The notes beneath the pieces are model-generated. The model did not search any database. It saw only the letters and a program-made list of their open reading frames with translations, and was not told where the DNA came from. Made by a program: the position numbers and the translations under genes. Positions 1-11,580 of a stretch of DNA of 64,000 nt are shown in pieces (position 1 is the first letter of the stretch; every line of letters starts with the position of its first letter). Source of the DNA: Calendula officinalis. Lineage: Eukaryota > Streptophyta > Magnoliopsida > Asterales > Asteraceae. The stretch lies in contig OY970829.1 in NCBI GenBank assembly GCA_963853835.1, forward strand, positions 27,305,764 through 27,369,763, in the 5' to 3' direction.

Positions 1-2156
1 GAAGTGGTGTTCGGGCCGAAGTGGTGTTCGGGCCGAAGTTCGGTGTTCGGGCCGAGGATGATGTTCGGGCCGAGGTCGAAGTTCGGGCCGAGGTCGGAGT
101 TCGGGCCGAGGTCGGAGTTCGGGCCGAGGTTGAAGTTCGGGCCGAAAATGAAGTTCGGGCCGGGAACAGTGAAGAGTTCGGGTCGAACTTGTTCTTGGCA
201 GTGACGAACGGACCAGCTATTTTGGTCACTCGTGGGCGTGAAACGGACACCCGAGCTGAAAGTTATGAATGTTTTAGTATAGCACCTTTTGTCACACAAT
301 CTTGGATATTGAAGAGTTCGGGCCGAAGAGGGATGTTCGGGCCGAAGTGGTGTTCGGGCCGAAGTGCGATGTTCGGGCCGAAGTGGTGTTCGGGCCGAAG
401 TGGTGTTCGGGCCGAAGTTCGGTGTTCCGGACGAGGATGATGTTCGGGCCGAGGTTGAAGTTCGGGCCGAGGTCGGAGTTCGGGCCGAGGTTGAATTTCG
501 GGTCGAGGTTGAAGTTCGGGCCGAAAATGAAGTTCGGGCCGGGAACAGTGAAGAGTTCGGGCCGAACTTGTTCTTGGCAGAGACGAACGAACCAGCTATT
601 TTGGTTACTCGTGGGCGAGAAACGGACACCCGAGCTGAAAGTTATGAATGTTTTAGTATAACACCTTTTGTCACACAATCTTGGATATTGAAGAGTTCGG
701 GCGAAGAGGGATGTTCGGGCCGAAGTGGTGTTCGGGCCGAAGTGGGATGTTCGGGCTGAAGTGGTGTTCGGGCCGAAGTGGTGTTCGGGCCGAAGTTCGG
801 TGTTCAGGCCGAGGATGATGTTCGGGCCGAGGTTGAAGTTCGGGCCGAGGTCGGAGTTCGGGCCGAGGTTGAAGTTCGGGCCGAAAATGAGTTCGGGACG
901 GGAACAGTGAAGAGTTCGGGTCGAACTTGTTCTTGGCAGTGACGAACGGACCAGCTATTTTGGTCACTCGTGGGCGTGAAACGGACACCCGAGCTGAAAG
1001 TTATGAATGTTTTAGTATAGCACCTTTTGTCACACAATCTTGGATATTGAAGAGTTCGGGCCGAAGAGGGATGTTCGGGCCGAAGTGGTGTTCGGGCCGA
1101 AGTGCGATGTTCGGGCCGAAGTGGTGTTCGGGCCGAAGTGGTGTTCGGGCCGAAGTTCGGTGTTCGGGCCGAGGATGATGTTCGGGCCGAGGTTGAAGTT
1201 CGGGCCGAGGTCGGAGTTCGGGCCGAGGTTGAAGTTCGGGCCGAGGTTGAAGTTCGGGCCGAAAATGAAGTTCGGGCTGGGAACAGTGAAAAGTTCGGGC
1301 CGAACTTGTTCTTGGCAGTGACGAACGAACCAGCTATTTTGGTTACTCATGGGCGTGAAACGGACCCCCGAGCTGAAAGTTATGAATGTTTTAGTATAAC
1401 ACCTTTTGTCACACAATCTTGGATATTGAAGAGTTCGGGCGAAGAGGGATGTTCGGGCCAAAGTGGTGTTCGGGCCGAAGTGGGATGTTCGGGCTGAAGT
1501 GATGTTCGGGCCGAAGTGGTGTTCGGGCCGAAGTTCGGTGTTCGGGCCGAGGATGATGTTCGGGCCGAGGTTGAAGTTCGGGCCGAGGTCGGAGTTCGGG
1601 CCGAGGTTGAAGTTCGGGCCGAGGTTGAAGTTCGGGCCGAAAATGAAGTTCGGGCCGGGAACAGTGAAGAGTTCGGGTCGAACTTGTTCTTGGCAGTGAC
1701 GAACGGACCAGCTATTTTGGTCACTCGTGGGCGTGAAACGGACACCCGAGCTGAAAGTTATGAATGTTTTAGTATAGCACCTTTTGTCACACAATCTTGG
1801 ATATTGAAGAGTTCCGGCCGAAGTGGTGTTCGGGCCGAAGTGCGATGTTCGGGCCGAAGTGGTGTTCGGGCCGAAGTGGTGTTCGGGCCGAAGTTCGGTG
1901 TTCCGGACGAGGATGATGTGCGGGCCGAGGTTGAAGTTCGGGCCGAGGTCGGAGTTCGGGCCGAGGTTGAATTTCGGGTCGAGGTTGAAGTTCGGGCCGA
2001 AAATGAAGTTCGGGCCGGGAACAGTGAAGAGTTCGGGCCGAACTTGTTCTTGGCAGAGACGAACGAATCAGCTATTTTGGTTACTCGTGGGCGAGAAACG
2101 GACACCCGAGCTGAAAGTTATGAATGTTTTAGTATAGCACCTTTTGTCATACAATC
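1..2156 (+). repeat. Dimeric HOR, about 738 bp period
   Basis: Anchors 302, 681, 1040, 1419, 1797, 2157 give spacings 379, 359, 379, 378, 360, so alternate anchors are 738-757 bp apart. Two core types alternate: one with ggaccagctattttggtcac (near 205, 942 and 1700), the other with gaaccagctattttggttac (near 585, 1325 and 2065, where it reads gaatcagc). Segments 302-1039 and 1040-1796 match as dimers, and 1797-2156 begins a third that shares private variants with the first (tgttccggacgagg near 424 and 1900). Confidence 0.8.
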
Positions 2157-3239
2157 TTGGATATTGAAGAGTTCGGGCCGAAGAGGGATGTTCGGGCCGA
2201 AGTGGTGTTCGGGCCGAAGTGGGATGTTCGGGCCGAAGTGGTGTTCGGGCCGAAGTTCGGTATTCGGGCCGAGGATGATTTTCGGGCCGAGGTTGAAGTT
2301 CGGGCCGAGGTCGGAGTTCGGGCCGAGGTTGAAGTTCAGGCCGAAAATGAAGTTCGGGCCGGGAACAGTGAAGAGTTCGGGCGGAACTTGTTCTTGGCAG
2401 TGACGAACGAACCAGATATTTTGGTTACTCGTGGGCGTGAAACGGACACCCGAGCTGAAAGTTGTGAACGTTTTAGTATAGCACCTTTTGTCACACAATC
2501 TTGGATATTGAAGAGTTCGGGCCGAAGAGGGATGTTCGGGCCGAAGTGGTGTTCGAGCCGAAGTGGGATGTTTGGGCCGAAGTGGTGTTCGGGCCGAATT
2601 GGTGTTCGGGCCGAAGTGGTGTTCGGGCCGAAGTTCGGTGTTCGGGCAGAGGATGATGTTCGGGCCGAGGTTGAAGTTCGGGCCGAGTTCGGAGTTCGGG
2701 CCGAGGTTGAAGTTCGGGCTGACGTTGAAGTTCGGTCCGAAAGTGAAGTTCGGGCCGGGAACAGTGAAGAGTTCGGGCCGAACTTGTTCTTGGCAGTGAC
2801 GAACGAACCATCTATTTTGGTTACTCGTGGGCGTGAAACGGACACCCGAGCTGAAAGTTATGAATGTTTTAGTATAGCACCTTTTGTCACACAATCTTGG
2901 ATATTGAGGAGTTCGGGCCGAAGAGGGATGTTCGGGCCGAAGTGGTGTTCAGGCCGAAGTGGGATGTTCGGGCCGAAGTGGTGTTCGGGCCGAAGTGGTG
3001 TTCGGGCCGAAGTTCGGTGTTCGGGCCGAGGATGATGTTCGGGCCGATGTTGAAGTTCGGGCCGAGATTGAAGTTCGGGCCGAAAATGAAGTTCGGGCCA
3101 GGAACAGTGAAGAGTTTGGGCCGAACTTGTTCTTGGCAGTGACGAACGAACCAGCTATTTTGGTTACTCATGGGCGTGAAACGGACGCCCGAGCTGAAAG
3201 TTATGAATGTTTTAATGTAATACCTTTTGTCACACAATC
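2157..3239 (+). repeat. Three-unit type series i-ii-iii, first occurrence
   Basis: Anchors 2157, 2501, 2897 (spacings 344, 396, 343). Type i carries ttcggtattcggg and gaggatgattttcggg. Type ii carries tgttcgagcc, gatgtttgggcc and a ttcggtccg B subrepeat. Type iii has the lead-in ggatattgaggag and gtgttcaggcc. The same ordered series recurs at 27113, 33110, 34193, 40929, 43781 and 44882. The core next to anchor 3240 reads ttttaatgtaatacc, a relative of the tag that opens the later 12-mer HOR copies. Confidence 0.75.
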
Positions 3240-6200
3240 TTGGATATTGAAGAGTTCGGGTGAAGAGGGATGTTCGGGCCGAAGTGGTGTTCGGGCCGAA
3301 GTTCGGTGATCGGGCCGAGGATGATGTTCGGGCCGAGGTTGAAGTTCGGGCCGAGGTCGGAGTTCGGGCCGAGGTTGAAGTTCGGGCCGAGGTTGAAGTT
3401 CGGGCCGAAAATGAAGTTCGGGCCGGGAACAGTGAAGAGTTCGGGCCGAACTTGTTCTTGGCAGTGACGAACGAACCAGATATTTTGGTTACTCGTGGGC
3501 GTGAAACGGACACCCGACCTGAAAGTTATGAATGTTTTAGTATAGCACCTTTTGTCACACAATCTTGGATATTGAAGAGTTCGGGCCGAAGAGGGATGTT
3601 CGGGCCGAAGTGGTGTTCGGGCCGAAGTGGGATGTTCGTGCCGAAGTTGTGTTCGGGCCGAAGTGGTGTTCAGGCCGAAGTGGTGTTCGGGCCGAAGTGG
3701 TGTTCGGGCCGAAGTTCGGTGTTCGGGCAGAGGATGATGTTCGGGCCGAGGTTGAAGTTCGGGCCGAGGTCGGAGTTCGGGCCGAGGTTGAAGTTCGGGC
3801 TGACGTTGAAGTTCGGTCCGAAAATGCAGTTCGGGCCGGGAAGAGTGAAGAGTTCGGGCCGAACTTGTTCTTGGCAGTGACGAACGAACCAGCTATTTTT
3901 GTTACTCGTGGGCGTGAAACGGACACCCGAGCTGAAAGTTATGAATGTTTTAGTATAGCACCTTTTGTCACACAATCTTGGATATTGAGGAGTTCGGGCC
4001 GAAGAGGGATGTTCGGGCCGAAGTGGTGTTCGGGCCGAAGTGGTGTTCGGGCCGAAGTTCGGTGTTCGGGCCGAGGATGATGTTCGGGCCGAGGTTGAAG
4101 TTCGGGCCGAGGTTGAAGTTCGGGCCGAAAATGAAGTTCGGGCCGGGAACAGTGAAGAGTTCGGGCCGAACTTGTTCTTGGCAGAGACGAACGAACCAGC
4201 TATTTTGGTTACTCATGGGCGTGAAACGGACACCCGAGCTGAAAGTTATGAATGTTTTAGTATAACACCTTTTGTCACACAATCTTCGATATTGAAGAGT
4301 TCGGGTGAAGAGGGATGTTCGGGCGGAAGTGGTGTTCGGGCCGAAGTGGGATGTTCGGGCTGAAGTGGTGTTCGGACCGAAGTTCGGTGTTCGGGCCGAG
4401 GATGATGTTCGGGCCGAGGTTGAAGTTCGGGCAGAGGTCGGAGTTCGGGCCGAGGTTGAAGTTCGGGCCGAGGTTGAAGTTCGGGCCGAAAATGAAGTTC
4501 GGGCCGGGAACAGTGAAGAGTTCGGGTCGAACATGTTCTTGGCAGTGACGAACGAACCAGCTATTTTGGTTACTCGTGGGCGTGAAACGGACACCCGAGC
4601 TGAAAGTTATGAATGTTTTAGTATAGCACCTTTTGTCACACAATCTTGGATATTGAAGAGTTCGGGCCGAAGAGGGATGTTCGGGCCGAAGTGGTGTTCG
4701 GGCCGAAGTGGTGTTCGGGCCGAAGTGGGATGTTCGGGCCGAAGTGGTGTTCGGGCCGAAGTGGTGTTCGGGCCGAAGTTTGGTGTTCGGGCCGAGGATG
4801 CTGTTCGGGTCGAGGTTGAAGTTCGGGCCGAGGTCGGAGTTCGGGCCGAGGTCGGAGTTCGGGCCGAGGTTGAAGTTCGGGCCGGGAACAGTGAAGAGTT
4901 CGGGCCGAACTTGTTCTTGGCGGTGACGAACGAACCAGCTATTTTTGTTACTCATGGGAGTGAAACGGACACCCGAGTTGAAAGTTATGAATGTTTTTGT
5001 ATAGCACCTTTTGTCACACAATCATGGATATTGAAGAGTTCGGGCCGAAGAGGGATGTTCGGGCAGAAGTGGTGTTCGGGCCGAAGTGGGATGTTCGGGC
5101 CGAAGTGGTGTTCGGGCCGAAGTGGTGTTCGGGCCGAAGTTCGGTGTTCGGGTCGAGGATGATTTTCGGGTCGAGGTTGAAGTTCGGGCCGAGGTCGGAG
5201 TTCGGGCCGAGGTTGAAGTTCGGGCCGAGGTTGAAGTTCAGGCCGAAAATGAAGTTCGGGCCGGGAACAGTGAATAGTTCGGGCCGAACTTGTTTTTGGC
5301 AGTGACGAACGAACCAGCTTTTTTGGTTACTCGTGGGCGTGAAACGGACACACGAGCTGAAAGTTATGAATGTTTTAGTATAGCACTTTTTGTCACACAA
5401 TCTTGGATATTGAAGAGTTCGGGCCGAAGAGGGATGTTCGGGCCGAAGTGGTGTTCGGGCCGAAGTGGGATGTTCGGGCCGAAGTGGTGTTCGGGCCGAA
5501 GTGGTGTTCGGGCCGAAGTTCGGTGTTCGGGCCGAGGATGATGTTCGGGCCGAGGTTGAAGTCCGGGCCAAGGTCGGAGTTCGGGCCGAGGTTGAAGTTC
5601 GGGCCGAGGTTGAAGTTCGGGTCGGGAACAGTGAAGAGTTTGGGCCGAACTTGTTCTTGGCAGTGACGAACGAACCATCTATTTTGGTTACTCGTGGGCG
5701 TGAAACGGACACCCGAGCTGAAAGTTATGAATGTTTTAGTATAGCACCTTTTGTCACACAATCTTGGATATTGAAGAGTTCGGGCCGAAGTGGTGTTCGG
5801 GCCGAAGTGGGATGTTCGGGCCGAAGTGGTGTTCGGGCCAAAGTGGTGTTCGGGCCGAAGTTCGGTGTTCGGGCCGAGGATGATGTTCGGGCCGAGGTTG
5901 AAGTTCGGGCCGAGGTCGGAGTTCGGGCCGAGGCTGAAGTTCGGGCCGAGGTTGAAGTTCGGGCTGAAAATGAAGTTCGGGCCGGGATCAGTGAAGAGTT
6001 CGGGCTGAACATGTTCTTGGCAGTTACGAACGAACCAGCTATTTTGGTTACTCGTGGGCGTGAAACGGACACCCGAGCTGAAAGTTATGAATGTTTTAGT
6101 ATAGCACCTTTTGTCACACAATCTTGGATATTGAAGAGTTCAGGCCGAAGAGGGATGTTCGGGCCGAAGTGGTGTTCGGGCCGAAGTGGGATGTTCGGGC

Positions 6201-6483
6201 CGAAGTGGTGTTCGGGCCGAAGTGGTGTTCGGGCCGAAGTTTGGTGTTCGGGCCGAGGATGATGTTCGGGTCGAGGTTGAAGTTCGGCCGAGGTCGGAGT
6301 TCGGGCCGAGGTCGGAGTTCGGGCCGAGGTTGAAGTTCGGGCCGGGAACAGGGAAGAGTTCGGGCCGAACTTGTTCTTGGCGGTGACGAACGAACCAGCT
6401 ATTTTGGTTACTCATGGGCGTGAAACGGACACCCGAGTTGAAAGTTATGAATGTTTTAGTATAGCACCTTTTGTCACACAATC

Positions 6484-6862
6484 TTGGATATTGAAGAGTT
6501 CGGGCCGAAGAGGGATGTTCGGGCCGAAGTGGTGTTCGGGCCGAAGTGGGATGTTCGGGCCGAAGTGGTGTTCGGGCCGAAGTGGTGTTCGGGCCGAAGT
6601 TCGGTGTTCGGGGCGAGGATGATTTTCGGGCCGAGGTTGAAGTTCGGGCCGAGGTCGGAGTTCGGGCCGAGGTTGAAGTTCGGGCCGAGGTTGAAGTTCA
6701 GGCCGAAAATGAAGTTCGGGCCGGAAACAGTGAAGAGTTCGGGCCGAACTTGTTCTTGGCAGTGACGAACGAACCAGCTATTTTGGTTACTCGTGGGCGT
6801 GAAACGGACACCCGAGCTGAAAGTTATGAATGTTTTAGTATAGCACCTTTTGTCACACAATC
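6484..6862 (+). repeat. Reference 379-bp compound repeat unit
   Basis: This copy shows the full architecture. Lead-in 6484-6506 (ttggatattgaagag then ttcgggcc). A subrepeats: 6507-6525 (19 bp), 6526-6542 (17), 6543-6561 (19), 6562-6578 (17), 6579-6595 (17), 6596-6614 (19), total 108 bp; types are gaagagggatg-, gaagtggtg-, gaagtgggatg- and gaagttcggtg- followed by ttcgggcc. B subrepeats, six of 18 bp, 6615-6722, total 108 bp; types are gaggatgat-, gaggttgaa-, gaggtcgga- and gaaaatgaa- followed by gttcgggcc. Spacer 6723-6745 (23 bp, ggaaacagtgaag-; gggaacag in most copies). Core 6746-6862 (117 bp). At 379 bp it is about twice a 190-bp nucleosome repeat, a size class common among plant satellites. 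Confidence 0.93.
6746..6862 (+). repeat. 117-bp core segment of the unit
   Basis: The only part of the unit not made of the 17-19 bp subrepeat. It runs from gaacttgttcttggcagtg through a ggttactcgtgggcg segment, aaacggacacccgagctg, atgaatgttttagtatag and ccttttgtcacacaatc. It is more AT-rich than the subrepeat zone. At its 5' edge the last ttcgggcc and the core start form a longer quasi-palindrome, AGTTCGG-G-CCGAACT. The core is well conserved across the array, and its point variants mark subfamilies (gacggacg with gttaaacgg; actcatggg; aaagtcatg; ttatgtcacacagtc). On the minus strand it reminds me of text seen in plant Ty3/gypsy LTRs, but that is from memory and unconfirmed. Confidence 0.85.
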
Positions 6863-8739
6863 TTGGATATTGAAGAGTTCGGGCCGAAGAGGGATGTTCG
6901 GGCCGAAGTGGTGTTCGGGCCGAAGTGGGATGTTCGGGCCGAAGTGGTGTTCGGGCCGAAGTGGTGTTCGGGCCGAAGTTCGGTGTTCGGGCCAAGGATG
7001 ATGTTCGGGCCGAGGTTGAAGTCCGGGCCCAGGTCGGAGTTCGGGCCGAGGTTGAAGTTCGGCCAGAGGTTGAAGTTCGGGTCGGGAACAGTGAAGAGTT
7101 TGGGCCGAACTTGTTCTTGGCAGTGACGAACGAACCAGCTATTTTGGTTACTCGTGGGCGTGAAACGGACACCCGAGCTGAAAGTTATGAATGTTTTAGT
7201 ATAGCACCTTTTGTCACACAATCTTGGATATTGAAGAGTTCGGGCTGAAGTGGTGTTCGGGCCGAAGTGGGATGTTCGGGCCGAAGTGGTGTTCGGGCCA
7301 AAGTGGTGTTCGGGCCGAAGTTTGGTGTTCGGGCCGAGGATGATGTTCGGGCCGAGGTTGAAGTTCGGGCCGAGGTCGGAGTTCGGGACGAGGTCGGAGT
7401 TCGGGCCGAGGTTGAAGTTCGGGCCGAGGTTGAAGTTCAGGCCGAAAATGAAGTTCGGACCGGGAACAGTGAAGAGTTCGGGCCGAACTTGTTCTTGGCA
7501 GTGACGGACGAACCAGCTATTTTGGTTACTCGTGGGCGTTAAACGGACAACCGAGCTGAAAGTTATGAATGTTTTAGTATAACACCTTTTGTCACACAAT
7601 CTTGGATATTGAAGAGTTCGGGCCGAAGAGGGATGTTCGGGCCGAATTGGTGTTCGGGCCGAAGTGGGATGTTCTGGCCGAAGTGGTGTTCGGGCCGAAG
7701 TTCGGTGTTCGGGCCGAGGATGATGTTCGGGCCGAGGTTGAAGTTCGGGCCGAGGTCGGAGTTCGGGCTGAGGTTGAAGTTCGGGCCGAGGTTGAAGTTC
7801 GGGCCGAAAATGAAGTTCGGGCTGGGAACAGTGAAGAGTTCGGGCCTAACTTGTTTTTGGCAGTGACGAACGAACCGACTATTTTGGTTACTCGTCGACG
7901 TGAAACGGACACCCGAGCTGAAAGTTATGAATGTGTTAGTATAGCACCTTTTGTCACACAATCTTGGATATTGAAGAGTTCGGGCCGAAGAGGGATGTTC
8001 GGGCCGAAGTGGTGTTCGGGCCGTAGTGGGATGTTCGGGCCGAAGTGGTGTTCGGGCCAAAGTGGTGTTCGGGTCGAAGATCGGTGTTCGGGCCGAGGAT
8101 GATGTTCGGGCCGAGATTGAAGTTCGGGCCAAGGTCGGAGTTTGGGCCGAGGTTGAAGTTCAGGCCGAGGTTGAAGTTCGGGCCGAAAATGAAGTTCGGG
8201 CCGGGAACAGTGAAGAGTTCGTGCCGAACTTGTTCTTGGCAGTGACGAACGAACCAGCTATTTTGGTTACTCGTGGGCGTGAAACGGACACCCGAGCTGA
8301 AAGTTATGAATGTTTTAGTATAGCACCTTTTGTCACACAATCTTGGATATTGAAGAGTTCGGGCCGAAGAGGGATGTTCGGGCCGAAGTGGTGTTCGGGC
8401 CGAAGTGGGATGTTCGGGCCGAAGTGGTGTTCGGGCCGAAGTGGTGTTCGGGCCGAAGTTCGGTGTTCGGGCCGAGGATGATGTTCGGGCCGAGGTTGAA
8501 GTTCGGGCCGAGGTCGGAGTTCGGGACGAGGTCGGAGTTCGGGCCGAGGTTGAAGTTCGGGCCGAGGTTGAAGTTTGGGCCGAAAATGAAGTTCGGGCCG
8601 GGAACAGTGAAGAGTTCGGGCCGAACTTCTTCTTGGCAGTGACGGACGAACCATCTATTTTGGTTACTCGTGGGCGTTAAACGGACACCCGAGCTGAAAG
8701 TTATGAATGTTTTAGTACAACACCTTTTGTCACACAATC

Positions 8740-9876
8740 TTGGATATTGAAGAGTTCGGGCCGAAGAGGGATGTTCGGGCCGAAGTGGTGTTCGGGCCGA
8801 AGTGGGATGTTCGGGCCGAAGTGGTGTTCGGGCCGAAGTGGTGTTCGGGTCGAAGTTAGGTGTTCGGGCCGAGGATGATGTTCGGGCCGAGGTTGAAGTT
8901 CGGGCCGTGGTCGGAGTTCGGGCCGAGGTTGAAGTTCGGGCCGAAAATGAAGTTCGGGCCGGGAACAGTGAAGAGTTCGGGCCGAACTTGTTCTTGGCAG
9001 TGACGAACGAACCAGCTATTTTGGTTACTCGTGGGCGTGAAACGGACACCCGAGCTGAAAGTCATGAATGTTTTAGTATAGCACCTTTTGTCACACAATC
9101 TTGGATATTGAAGAGTTCGGGCCGAAGAGGGATGTTCAGGCCGAAGTGGTGTTCGGGCCGAAGTGGGATGTTCGGGCCGAAGTGGTGTTCGGGCCGAAGT
9201 TCGGTGTTCGGGCCGAGGAAGATGTTCGGGCCGAGGTTGATGTTCGTGCCGAGGTCGGAGTTCGGGCCGAGGGTGAAGTTCGGGCCAAGGTTGAAGTTCG
9301 GGCCGAAAATGAAGTTCGGGCCGGGAACAGTGAAGAGTTCGTGCCGAACTTGTTCTTGGCAGTGACGAACGAACCAGCTATTTTGGTTACTCGTGGGCGT
9401 GAAACGGACACCCGAGCTGAAAGTTATGAATGTTTTAGTATAGCACCTTTTGTCACACAATCTTGGATATTGAAGTGTTCGGGCCGAAGAGGGATGTTCG
9501 GGCCGAAGTGGTGTTCGGGCCGAAGTGGGATGTTCGGGCCGAAGTGGTGTTCGGGCCGTAGTGGTGTTCGGGCCGAAGTGGTGTTCGGGCCGAAGTTCGG
9601 TGTTCGGGCCGAGGATGATGTTCGGGCCGAGGTTGAAGTTCGTGCCGAGGTCGGAGTTCGGGACGAGGTCGGAGTTCGGGCCGAGGTTGAAGTTCGGGCC
9701 GAGGTTGAAGTTCGGGCCGAAAATGAAGTTCGGGTCGGGAACAGTGAAGAGTTCGGGCCGAACTTGTTCTTGGCAGTGACGGACGAACCATCTATTTTGG
9801 TTACTCGTGGGCGTTAAACGGACACCCGAGCTGAAAGTTATGAATGTTTTAGTACAACACCTTTTGTCACACAATC
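8740..9876 (+). repeat. Trimeric HOR (1137 bp), copy 1
   Basis: Anchors 8740, 9101, 9463 (spacings 361, 362, 414). The next three anchors lie exactly 1137 bp on and carry the same private variants, including gaggaagatg and ttgatgttcgtgcc. Differences between copies are few, for example gtcgaagttagg at about 8848 against gccgaagttcgg in copy 2, and gaagtgttcggg at 9475 against gaagagttcggg. Confidence 0.88.
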
Positions 9877-10682
9877 TTGGATATTGAAGAGTTCGGGCCG
9901 AAGAGGGATGTTCGGGCCGAAGTGGTGTTCGGGCCGAAGTGGGATGTTCGGGCCGAAGTGGTGTTCGGGCCGAAGTGGTGTTCGGGCCGAAGTTCGGTGT
10001 TCGGGCCGAGGATGATGTTCGGGCCGAGGTTGAAGTTCGGGCCGTGGTCGGAGTTCGGGCCGAGGTTGAAGTTCGGGCCGAAAATGAAGTTCGGGCCGGG
10101 AACAGTGAAGAGTTCGGGCCGAACTTGTTCTTGGCAGTGACGAACGAACCAGCTATTTTGGTTACTCGTGGGCGTGAAACGGACACCCGAGCTGAAAGTC
10201 ATGAATGTTTTAGTATAGCACCTTTTGTCACACAATCTTGGATATTGAAGAGTTCGGGCCGAAGAGGGATGTTCAGGCCGAAGTGGTGTTCGGGCCGAAG
10301 TGGGATGTTCGGGCCGAAGTGGTGTTCGGGCCGAAGTTCGGTGTTCGGGCCGAGGAAGATGTTCGGGCCGAGGTTGATGTTCGTGCCGAGGTCGGAGTTC
10401 GGGCCGAGGGTGAAGTTCGGGCCAAGGTTGAAGTTCGGGCCGAAAATGAAGTTCGGGCCGGGAACAGTGAAGAGTTCGTGCCGAACTTGTTCTTGGCAGT
10501 GACGAACGAACCAGCTATTTTGGTTACTCGTGGGCGTGAAACGGACACCCGAGCTGAAAGTTATGAATGTTTTAGTATAGCACCTTTTGTCACACAATCT
10601 TGGATATTGAAGAGTTCGGGCCGAAGAGGGATGTTCGGGCCGAAGTGGTGTTCGGGCCGAAGTGGGATGTTCGGGCCGAAGT
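9877..10682 (+). repeat. Trimeric HOR (1137 bp), copy 2, truncated
   Basis: Anchors 9877, 10238, 10600. It follows copy 1 closely until 10682, where it stops 83 bases into its third unit at the junction with the LTR-like sequence. The tandem duplication therefore predates that junction. The array to the right of the interruption is not the rest of this unit. Confidence 0.88.
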
Positions 10683-10692
10683 TGTAACGACC

Positions 10693-11406
10693 GGGTCAAG
10701 AAATCCCACCAATCAAAACGAACAACTTTCTAATAACTATCTAATTACAATTAACCATTCTAAACAGATAACAACTATACAAAATACAACAAACGAACTA
10801 AGATCTCACTACCAACAAAGACTATGGATACAAACCAGCTAACTACAAGAAAATTATCAATACAAAACTACCCAACTCCCACAAACCTAAATATACGCCC
10901 GGAGTATAACTTCTAAGCCTCAGATCAACTTCAAGATCCTATATGCTTACTCTTATCTTATCCTGTAAAAAAGTTAGTCCACTAAACGGGTAAGCTACAA
11001 CGAGCTTAGTGAGTTCATAAAGTACAAATTAATACTAGCATTATATACAAAACAAAGAATAATAACATATAAAATGGTATAAAACTATTTAAGTAATTCA
11101 TATTATAGCAAGTACACATCAATGCATAATTGACCGAAAAGCTTTACAACTTAACATGAGATTTACCGAGAATCCGTCATAGCCGAGTATCAACACTTAT
11201 CCGGGATCAACAAGAATCACTGAATGACTGACATTGAGAATACAACTATATCGCAAGAATCAACAAGAGTTTGCAAGATAATAAACACAATTGAGAACCA
11301 ATCACCGAATCAACACTCCACGAGAATCATCACTTAACCACCGGAACCGATAGACAATACCGCATCATGAACCAATGAGATCTCAATACCATCCAAACGA
11401 ATCAAA
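10693..11406. other. AT-rich non-coding part of the interruption
   Basis: About 0.7 kb with many short A- and T-rich runs. It holds scattered repeats of caagaatca near 11210 and 11257. No ORF, RNA gene or terminal structure is recognised beyond the LTR-like end immediately to its left. Confidence 0.6.
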
Positions 11407-11580
11407 GTGCGTCATTCCCCCTTAGGCCATTAGGGAATGAGGCCGATGAAGGTGATCAAGGCACCCCTAACCGAGTCCATGATCCAGCTTCACCACCACG
11501 GTCCATACCACTCCTCCGCCAGGTACTCCCGCGTCCACCGCTCAACATATTACACAAAGCCGTCGTGGGTCCTCACGAAA
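11407..11580. other. GC-richer block inside the interruption
   Basis: A marked rise in GC between AT-rich flanks, containing cattcccccttaggcc, ctcctccgccaggtactccc and gccgtcgtgggtcctcacg. Neither strand gives a sustained reading frame with a recognisable product. In an LTR on the minus strand this would fall between leader and terminus. The function is unknown. Confidence 0.5.

Larger units (their letters stand above)
3240..8739 (+). repeat. Array segment with a diverged copy of the 12-mer HOR
   Basis: Anchors 3240, 3565, 3978, 4285, 4646, 5024, 5403, 5764, 6124, 6484, 6863, 7224, 7602, 7964, 8343. From 3240 to about 7224 the length series (325, 413, 307, 361, 378, 379, 361...) parallels those starting at 12864, 17336 and 21537, and private variants are shared: ttcgatattg at 4285, gaggatgctgttcgggtc near 4795, and the ttcggccgagg gap near 6288. 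From 7224 to 8739 the units are ordinary, with no local duplication that I could follow. Confidence 0.7.
1..10682 (+). repeat. Satellite array block A (29 anchored units, open at left)
   Basis: Head-to-tail tandem array, all units in one orientation, cut by the window start. Taking the first base of ttggatattgaag as the anchor, 29 units are seen, with a mean spacing of about 368 bp (302 to 10600). Each unit joins a CpG-rich run of 17-19 bp subrepeats ending in ttcgggcc to a core of about 117 bp. No gene is embedded. The long open frames on both strands follow from the 18-bp period and start mostly at GTG or TTG. The right end is abrupt: the array is normal up to ccgaagt at 10682 and then becomes unrelated sequence. 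Satellite status is inferred from structure; no family name is recognised. Confidence 0.97.
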
